A stretch of DNA of 10,259 nucleotides from Candidatus Omnitrophota bacterium (GTDB taxonomy: Bacteria; Omnitrophota; Gorgyraeia; Aquiviventales; Aquiviventaceae), in assembly GCA_023247155.1 (NCBI GenBank), contig JAHFGZ010000035.1, positions 1 to 10,259 of the forward strand, given 5' to 3'. A program made the translations under genes and the position numbers. Positions 6,433 through 10,259 of this stretch are shown here, in pieces (the stretch's first letter is position 1; each line of letters begins with the position of its first letter). Below the pieces are notes generated by a model. It was given only the letters and a program-made list of their open reading frames with translations. It was not told where the DNA came from and did not search any database.

Positions 6433-7407
6433 CTAAGGCAGGGTTTCCGGCTCGTGGACGCGGATCGACACCACGCTGCCGACACCGATCGTCGGCTGCC
6501 CGTCGAGGATGAGGTAGCCGCGATTGCCGTCCGCCAATTGCTGCTCGAGGGCCGCCCGCCTGGCGGTGAGCCGTGAGAACCGAGTCGCCTGCCGGACCTG
6601 CTTCCGGGCGTCGATCGCCTCCCGGATCGCCAGCCGCAGTTCATCGACGGATGAGAGCCGTTTCAGCATCGATGTCCGTTCCTGCTCAAGATCCAGCACC
6701 TGCTTGATGAGCGCTTCGCGCTCCTGTCGCATCGTCGCGTACGACGCCTGAAAGGAGGTGATCTCGCCGTCCATCCGCCCCATCTCCGTGCCGAACGCCT
6801 GGGCCTGCTGGTCCAGGCGGACCACCTCGGCGGCGGTCTCCAGGAGATGCGCCCTGGCCTCCCCGAGTTCTGCGACGAGCTGGGTGCCCTGCGTCCCCAG
6901 CTCGTCGATGACCTGATCGCGCAGCTCGACCGCGGTGTGCAACCGGTAGTTCTCCCGGCGCACCGACAGCGCCCACCACCCGATGAGGGCCGCGCCGAGG
7001 AGCAGGCACGCGGCGGCGACCGGCCAGGACGGGCTGCGCCACCGCCGTTTCCTCGCGATGGGGACCGGGGCTGCCGAGACCGCGGCGCTGTCGAGAAACC
7101 GCTGGAGGCGGTTCCGAACCGACTCCTCAAGCTGCAGCCAGTTCAACCCGACCGGGTGCCAGCGCCCGTCCCGAGGCGGCCCGGACCATCGGACCACCCC
7201 TGTGGCAGTGAGGGCCTCCTGCTCTCCCGGGAGCGAAAACCCGACGCTCAACAGCTCGCCGGCCCGATGGGCTTCCCGGACCAGCAACCCGATTCCCTGC
7301 TCGCTCAGGGACGTCATCCGGCCGTCCCGAGGCACGAGGTCTTCGGAGGAGCAATACTGCGTGCGGCAGCGGTGGGAGACCCGGATGGCGGTTCGGCGTT
7401 CCTGCAT
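6433..7407 (-). CDS. PilZ-TM-coiled-coil membrane protein (c-di-GMP receptor candidate)
   Basis: This 324-residue protein has an N-terminal PilZ-like domain (about 3-107), a very basic stretch (RKRRWR, 119-124), one TM helix (about 127-149), a coiled coil (about 150-295) and a short beta-rich tail (296-324). PilZ features are RRTAIR with RxxxR at residues 5-9, SLSEQG (33-38) at the place of the usual (D/N)xSxxG, and VVRWSG (71-76) plus VGLNWLQL (86-93) for the later strands. Ser in place of the first Asp/Asn means c-di-GMP binding is plausible but uncertain. Positive-inside rules put PilZ in the cytoplasm and the coiled coil in the periplasm. The tail contains VGSVVSI (309-315), similar to VGDTVSI in the first gene of this operon. 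Its ATG shares a base with the upstream stop (TAATG) and an AGGAG precedes it by 11 bases, so it is the last gene of a three-gene operon. I do not recognise the whole-protein family. Confidence 0.83.
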   Translation of the reverse strand: MQERRTAIRVSHRCRTQYCSSEDLVPRDGRMTSLSEQGIGLLVREAHRAGELLSVGFSLPGEQEALTATGVVRWSGPPRDGRWHPVGLNWLQLEESVRNRLQRFLDSAAVSAAPVPIARKRRWRSPSWPVAAACLLLGAALIGWWALSVRRENYRLHTAVELRDQVIDELGTQGTQLVAELGEARAHLLETAAEVVRLDQQAQAFGTEMGRMDGEITSFQASYATMRQEREALIKQVLDLEQERTSMLKRLSSVDELRLAIREAIDARKQVRQATRFSRLTARRAALEQQLADGNRGYLILDGQPTIGVGSVVSIRVHEPETLP

Positions 7408-9458
7408 TAACTCTGGGTCTCCTGCAGGGCCTTCCCGATGAGCGCCCGGGTGGCCGCGGGTACGCGCAGCAGCCGGCAACCGCTTCGATAGCGGCGCAGG
7501 CGCCCCGCCGCCCGTTGCCAGACGATCCGCCCCTTCGATTCGATCGGGTCGCGGCCGGGCAATGTCAGCCGAATCCGAATCGGGGAGGCGGCGGGCAGCT
7601 CCTGCTCGGTCTCCAGCCCGACCCCGATGCTGCTCACATCGTGCGGCGCTCCGGCGAAGAACGGGCTCCTCCGGCCGTTGAACAGCTCGACGACCGCCTG
7701 GGGAATGGCCACCCGCGCCTGGCCCCGGCGGTCCCCGGACGTCTGCAGCATGCGCATGTCCTGCCTGAGCTGCTCCAACGCGATCTGCAAGGCCAGTTCC
7801 CGTTTCGCCGACTCTTCCAGGTTCCGCTGAAGGGACACCAGCTGGGCCTCCAACGTCTCGCTCCGCGCCCGCTCCTTGGCCAGATCGCCCTGCAGCGTCT
7901 CCCGTTCCTGCTCGGCGGTCTCGGCGCGCGTGGCCGCCTCCTGGAGCGCCCCGAGCTGGGTTTCCAGGTGGCGCACGCGCGCCACGGATTCCCCGAGATA
8001 CCACTGGTTCTCTTCCCATCGCCGGCGAAAGGTCGCGGCCTCCTGCTCCCACTGGCGCAGCTCCGCCTCGTGCCGGCGGATCTGCTGGTCCACGTCGTTG
8101 AGCTGGGCCTCGAGCTTGGCGGCCTGCGCGCGCTCTTCCCCGAGGTACCAGCTGGCCTCGTTGCGCTGGCGGCGCAGGGTATCCAGCTCGCCGGCGTACT
8201 GGCGCAGCGTCTCCTTGGCCTCCTCCAGGCGCGCGTGGCTCTGCTCAAGCTGCCTGGCGAAGTACTCGCTTCCCGCCCCCAGGCTCAGCAGCTCGGTCAG
8301 CTGCTCGCGGCCGATCAGCGTGATCTGATGCTGATCGGCCAGGCGCTGCGCCGGCACGGTGAACGAGCCCGCCGCGGCCAGGAACCCTTGCTGCACCTCG
8401 AAGCCCTCCATGGTCTTGAGGAACCGCTCGACCGCCTGCTTCTCAAAGAAGGCCCCTTGCCCGGCGAACAGCAACGCCGCCTTGGCGTCGTCCTTCACCA
8501 TCACCCGCAGCGTCGACGGCGACGGCTGGGTCAGCTCCGTCTCCTGCACGAGCTGGTAGCCCCGCCGCTCAAACGCCCGCCAGAGCAGCTGGTCGACCAG
8601 CAGGACAGCCGACGGCAACCGCGAGGCGTCGGACCGGGATGGAGCCGCGCTCGGGGAGAAGCGGAACGGGCGGCCGCGGGCGAGCCACCAGAGACCCAGT
8701 GAGCTGCCGGCTAAGATGAGGAGGGCGGCCCCGGGAAACAGCCGCCGTGCCGCTGATCGTGCGGGAATCGGAGGGCTGGGCGCCTCGGCGTGTGACCCGC
8801 CGCCGACCGCCGGCGTCAGCTCGGTGGTGGACGTTGCCGTGGGAGCCACCGCGCCCGCCAGCACCACGCTGGAAGGGGTCGGTGGCCCTTCCGCGGTGAA
8901 GGAGAGCGTCCAGGCGGTCGGGGTTGCCGTCGCCTGCGCCAGCGCGTCCTGCATGGCGCGAAACCGCCGGGTCATCATGCTTTGCCCGATCGCCCCGACG
9001 ATCGTCCCGCCGCGCAAGCCCACCTCCATCGCCGCGCTGTCGACGGATAGCGGGTGGTCGATCTCGATCACCACGCGTCCAGGCTCCGACCGGACGCGGG
9101 AGGGGTACGGCGCGCTCAACCCAATCTGGAGGGCGTGGAGAAACCGCTTCGCCGACGCCCTCGGCCTGAGCGATCGGTCGTAGCGGGCGGCGATGGTCCG
9201 GATGACGCCCCTCGTGAACGACGACCGTTCGGGGAGCGAGCCCACGACCCGCCGCTTGGGAAACGTCAGCGTGATGACCGGCGGACGCTCCTGGACGCTG
9301 GAGCGGAGGTCCAATGGCTCTGCTGAATCGACCGCGATGACCACGACGGTCTTGGTCATCATGACGGGGTCGCTCGTCTCCGCGGCAAAGCCTCCAGGCG
9401 GCAGCGCCCCTGCCCCGGCGACCGCCAGCAGGATGAGCCGGAGCGGCCATGCCGTCAT
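7407..9458 (-). CDS. Signal peptide / AMIN-like / TM / Mrr-like / coiled-coil / PilZ protein
   Basis: This 683-residue modular envelope protein is central to the operon. In order: a signal peptide (1-26, MTAWPLRLILLAVAGAGA with GGFAAE at the cleavage region); a periplasmic beta-rich region (about 35-135) that resembles AMIN-type modules, tentatively; a Pro/Thr/Ala-rich linker (about 185-240); a TM helix (241-260, ending WWLARGR); a domain at about 280-395 that resembles the Mrr restriction-nuclease fold (VDQLLWRAFERRGYQ at its start, GFLAAAGSFTVPAQRLAD and ITLIGREQLTELL near its end) but lacks a recognisable catalytic Asp...QxK; a coiled coil (about 396-575) with WYLGE at 437-441 and 486-490; and a C-terminal PilZ domain (about 578-675) with RGQAR (578-582) and DVSSIG (607-612). 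Everything after the TM should be cytoplasmic. The ATG at 9458 is chosen because it gives a clean signal peptide 16 bp after the upstream gene; no strong Shine-Dalgarno is visible, and ATGs at 9494 or 9497 are alternatives. Confidence 0.85.
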   Translation of the reverse strand: MTAWPLRLILLAVAGAGALPPGGFAAETSDPVMMTKTVVVIAVDSAEPLDLRSSVQERPPVITLTFPKRRVVGSLPERSSFTRGVIRTIAARYDRSLRPRASAKRFLHALQIGLSAPYPSRVRSEPGRVVIEIDHPLSVDSAAMEVGLRGGTIVGAIGQSMMTRRFRAMQDALAQATATPTAWTLSFTAEGPPTPSSVVLAGAVAPTATSTTELTPAVGGGSHAEAPSPPIPARSAARRLFPGAALLILAGSSLGLWWLARGRPFRFSPSAAPSRSDASRLPSAVLLVDQLLWRAFERRGYQLVQETELTQPSPSTLRVMVKDDAKAALLFAGQGAFFEKQAVERFLKTMEGFEVQQGFLAAAGSFTVPAQRLADQHQITLIGREQLTELLSLGAGSEYFARQLEQSHARLEEAKETLRQYAGELDTLRRQRNEASWYLGEERAQAAKLEAQLNDVDQQIRRHEAELRQWEQEAATFRRRWEENQWYLGESVARVRHLETQLGALQEAATRAETAEQERETLQGDLAKERARSETLEAQLVSLQRNLEESAKRELALQIALEQLRQDMRMLQTSGDRRGQARVAIPQAVVELFNGRRSPFFAGAPHDVSSIGVGLETEQELPAASPIRIRLTLPGRDPIESKGRIVWQRAAGRLRRYRSGCRLLRVPAATRALIGKALQETQS
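7419..7423 (-). promoter_or_regulatory. Shine-Dalgarno of the terminal PilZ gene
   Basis: AGGAG on the minus strand, inside the end of the upstream gene, lies 11 bases before the ATG at 7407-7405. It supports this start over a long upstream extension of the same frame to 8052, which would run fully antiframe through the preceding gene. Confidence 0.6.
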
Positions 9459-9474
9459 CCGTCGGGGAGCGGGC

Positions 9475-10149
9475 TTAGAGGAGCTGGACCGCATCATTGA
9501 CGTTGATCGCCGCCGCGTTCCATTCCGGCAGCACCGTGGCGGCGCACAGATCCTCCTGGACCCGCTCGACGCGCGCCTTGGCCAGCAGCTGCCCGCCGCG
9601 GACGATGGACACGGTGTCCCCGACCCGGACCACATCCCAGCCGAGATTGATGACCACGAAATCCCAGTCCTGATACACGGACAGGACGCGGCCGCGAAGG
9701 CCCGAGGGGGCGTCGCCGGCCACCAGGATGCGCTCCAGCTGCACCGGACCGGGCCCGTTCGTCCCCTCGGCCTGCTGGCGCTCCTGCAGCGCCAGGGCCA
9801 GCTCCCCCTGCACCCGGTCCATCTGTCCCTGCATGGCGGCCAGGCGCGCCTGGAGCTTCTTGACGCTGGTGCTCTCGTCCGACAGGCGGGCCGTCATCTC
9901 GTCCAGCTGCCCGCGCGCCGCCACCAGCGAGTCGGACAGCTCCCGCGAGCGCTGCTGCTCCTGTTGGAACTCGCCCTTCAACTGGTCGTGAGTCGCCAGC
10001 ATCTCGCCCACGCGCTGTTCCAGCTGCCGCCGGTCCTCAACCGCCGCATGATATCGGTGCTCGGTGGCCCGGCGCGCGACGTCTTCCCAGACCACGACGC
10101 CGATGACAACCACCCCGGCCACCGCGATGGCAAGATGACGCCGCTTCAT
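9475..10149 (-). CDS. Membrane-anchored periplasmic coiled-coil protein with C-terminal beta domain
   Basis: The first gene of the minus-strand operon encodes 224 residues: MKRRH, one TM or uncleaved signal anchor (6-22), a long coiled coil (about 30-130) rich in Gln, Glu and Arg, a short Gly/Pro break (129-136), and a compact beta domain (about 137-224) with GRVLSVYQDWDFVVINLG (153-170), VGDTVSI (176-182) and a final NVNDAVQLL. The basic N-terminus predicts N-in topology, so the coiled coil and beta domain are periplasmic. The beta domain recalls small barrels with a WxFVVIN(L/I)G...VGD pattern seen at the end of other coiled-coil envelope proteins, but I cannot name the family. The ATG at 10149 is preceded by no Shine-Dalgarno; it overlaps by ATGA with a possible short leader ORF, which could provide coupling. 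An in-frame ATG at 10176 and GTG at 10230 are less likely because translation from them would run through the hairpin region and add an unusual Cys-rich stretch before the anchor. Confidence 0.83.
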   Translation of the reverse strand: MKRRHLAIAVAGVVVIGVVVWEDVARRATEHRYHAAVEDRRQLEQRVGEMLATHDQLKGEFQQEQQRSRELSDSLVAARGQLDEMTARLSDESTSVKKLQARLAAMQGQMDRVQGELALALQERQQAEGTNGPGPVQLERILVAGDAPSGLRGRVLSVYQDWDFVVINLGWDVVRVGDTVSIVRGGQLLAKARVERVQEDLCAATVLPEWNAAAINVNDAVQLL

Positions 10150-10223
10150 CGAGCAGCAAAAAATCCCCACCGACATGACGTTCGTGGGGATGCCATGACC
10201 ACAAGCCCTTGCGCCGAACTCAT
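10146..10223 (-). CDS. Possible 25-codon leader ORF upstream of the coiled-coil operon
   Basis: A short frame starts with ATG at 10223 and ends in TGA at 10148-10146, overlapping the ATG at 10149 in the ATGA arrangement typical of coupled genes. It encodes MSSAQGLVVM followed by ASPRTSCRWGFFAAR. Its ATG lies 7 bases after a -10 hexamer, so it would be read from a leaderless message; an inner ATG at 10196 has AGGG about 9 bases ahead. The ORF runs straight through the terminator-like hairpin, so a translating ribosome would unfold it. Coding status is unproven: it is short, and no codon bias can be judged. Confidence 0.3.
   Translation of the reverse strand: MSSAQGLVVMASPRTSCRWGFFAAR
10158..10191 (-). 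terminator. Intrinsic terminator-like hairpin in the operon leader (possible attenuator)
   Basis: On the minus strand ATCCCCAC (10191-10184) pairs perfectly with GTGGGGAT (10170-10163) around a 13-base loop, followed by a run of U that extends to 10158. The U run ends only 8 bases before the ATG at 10149 and the hairpin lies downstream of a strong promoter at 10259-10231, so it sits inside the leader of the operon it precedes. It is either an attenuator of this operon or the terminator of an upstream minus-strand gene beyond the window edge. Confidence 0.7.
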
Positions 10224-10230
10224 CGCACAC

Positions 10231-10259
10231 ACACTACCAACTGGGTTGCGCCTTGTCAA
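10231..10259 (-). promoter_or_regulatory. Putative strong sigma-70 promoter of the minus-strand operon
   Basis: On the minus strand a perfect TTGACA (10259-10254) is followed after 17 bp by TAGTGT (10236-10231; the T, A and final T of the -10 match), with an extended -10 TGG directly ahead of it. A start point near 10224 is expected, giving a 75-base leader before the ATG at 10149 that contains the hairpin at 10191-10158. The -35 lies at the very edge of the window, so sequence further upstream is unseen. Confidence 0.6.

Noticed and set aside
6433..8052. Extended 539-codon version of the terminal PilZ gene
   Set aside because: The extra N-terminal part is a Gly/Ala/Arg-rich shadow of the upstream gene; the ATG at 7407 has an AGGAG and begins exactly at the PilZ domain.
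7515..8702. Plus-strand open frame of 395 codons opposite the coiled-coil gene
   Set aside because: The Leu/Gln/Pro-rich translation is the complement of heptad codons; the minus strand has the PilZ/coiled-coil protein with signal peptide and TM.
7407..9458. Calling the middle protein an active restriction enzyme
   Set aside because: Only the general Mrr-like pattern is visible; the catalytic Asp and QxK are not seen, no methyltransferase lies nearby, and the domain is tethered to the membrane.
7407..9635. 742-codon version of the AMIN/Mrr/PilZ gene starting at 9635
   Set aside because: The first 59 residues overlap the preceding gene and look non-coding; the ATG at 9458 yields a standard signal peptide.
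10158..10191. Reading the leader hairpin as a riboswitch
   Set aside because: There is only one simple stem with a 13-base loop and about 30 bases before it; no known aptamer can be recognised.
9475..10230. GTG start at 10230 for the first minus-strand gene
   Set aside because: It would touch the -10 hexamer, leave no leader, and put an unusual Cys-containing stretch before the membrane anchor; MKRRH at 10149 is a normal anchor start.

Overview
The window is a GC-rich (roughly two thirds G+C by eye), densely coded bacterial chromosome segment. The style suggests an environmental Gram-negative bacterium with a periplasm and a rich cyclic-di-GMP signalling repertoire; Nitrospirota or a similar deep-branching phylum is my best guess, but this is inference and low confidence. 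Nothing in the window points to plasmid, phage or IS material, although one nested palindrome resembles a REP-type element.

Layout, left to right. (1) 1-1110, plus strand: the 3' part of a tandem-rhodanese sulfurtransferase, overlapping by one base a small 84-residue protein I do not recognise, closed by a strong intrinsic terminator. (2) 1109-2571, plus: a compact promoter and a two-TM diguanylate cyclase with an intact GGDEF active site and I-site. (3) 2594-6429, plus: a regulated-looking promoter region followed by a tight three-gene operon: a FIST-domain sensor protein, a membrane GAF histidine kinase, and a response regulator whose output is an altered GGDEF domain (GGDDF). It ends in a large nested-palindrome terminator. 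(4) 10259-6433, minus, convergent with the above: a strong promoter, a short leader that contains a terminator-like hairpin and a possible 25-codon leader ORF, then three co-transcribed genes for membrane-anchored coiled-coil proteins. Two of these carry PilZ-type c-di-GMP receptor domains; the middle one combines a signal peptide, an AMIN-like periplasmic region, one TM helix, a degenerate Mrr-nuclease-like domain, a long coiled coil and a C-terminal PilZ.

How the genes may work together (inference): the FIST protein perceives a small ligand and controls the neighbouring kinase, the kinase phosphorylates the GGDDF regulator, and with the nearby diguanylate cyclase this shapes c-di-GMP, which the PilZ coiled-coil proteins read at the envelope. 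By the positive-inside rule the first and third minus-strand proteins place their coiled coils and a shared small beta motif in the periplasm, while the middle protein places its coiled coil and PilZ in the cytoplasm, so the three could form a trans-envelope assembly. I know of no named system with this composition.

A further thread concerns expression. The first genes of the plus-strand units (1144, 2657) and the putative leader ORF (10223) have a -10-like hexamer ending only 6-7 nt before the ATG and no Shine-Dalgarno, whereas three of the downstream operon genes (3876, 5436 and, on the minus strand, 7407) have clear Shine-Dalgarno sequences. This suggests leaderless transcripts at unit starts. 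No stretch longer than 300 bases lacks a gene.
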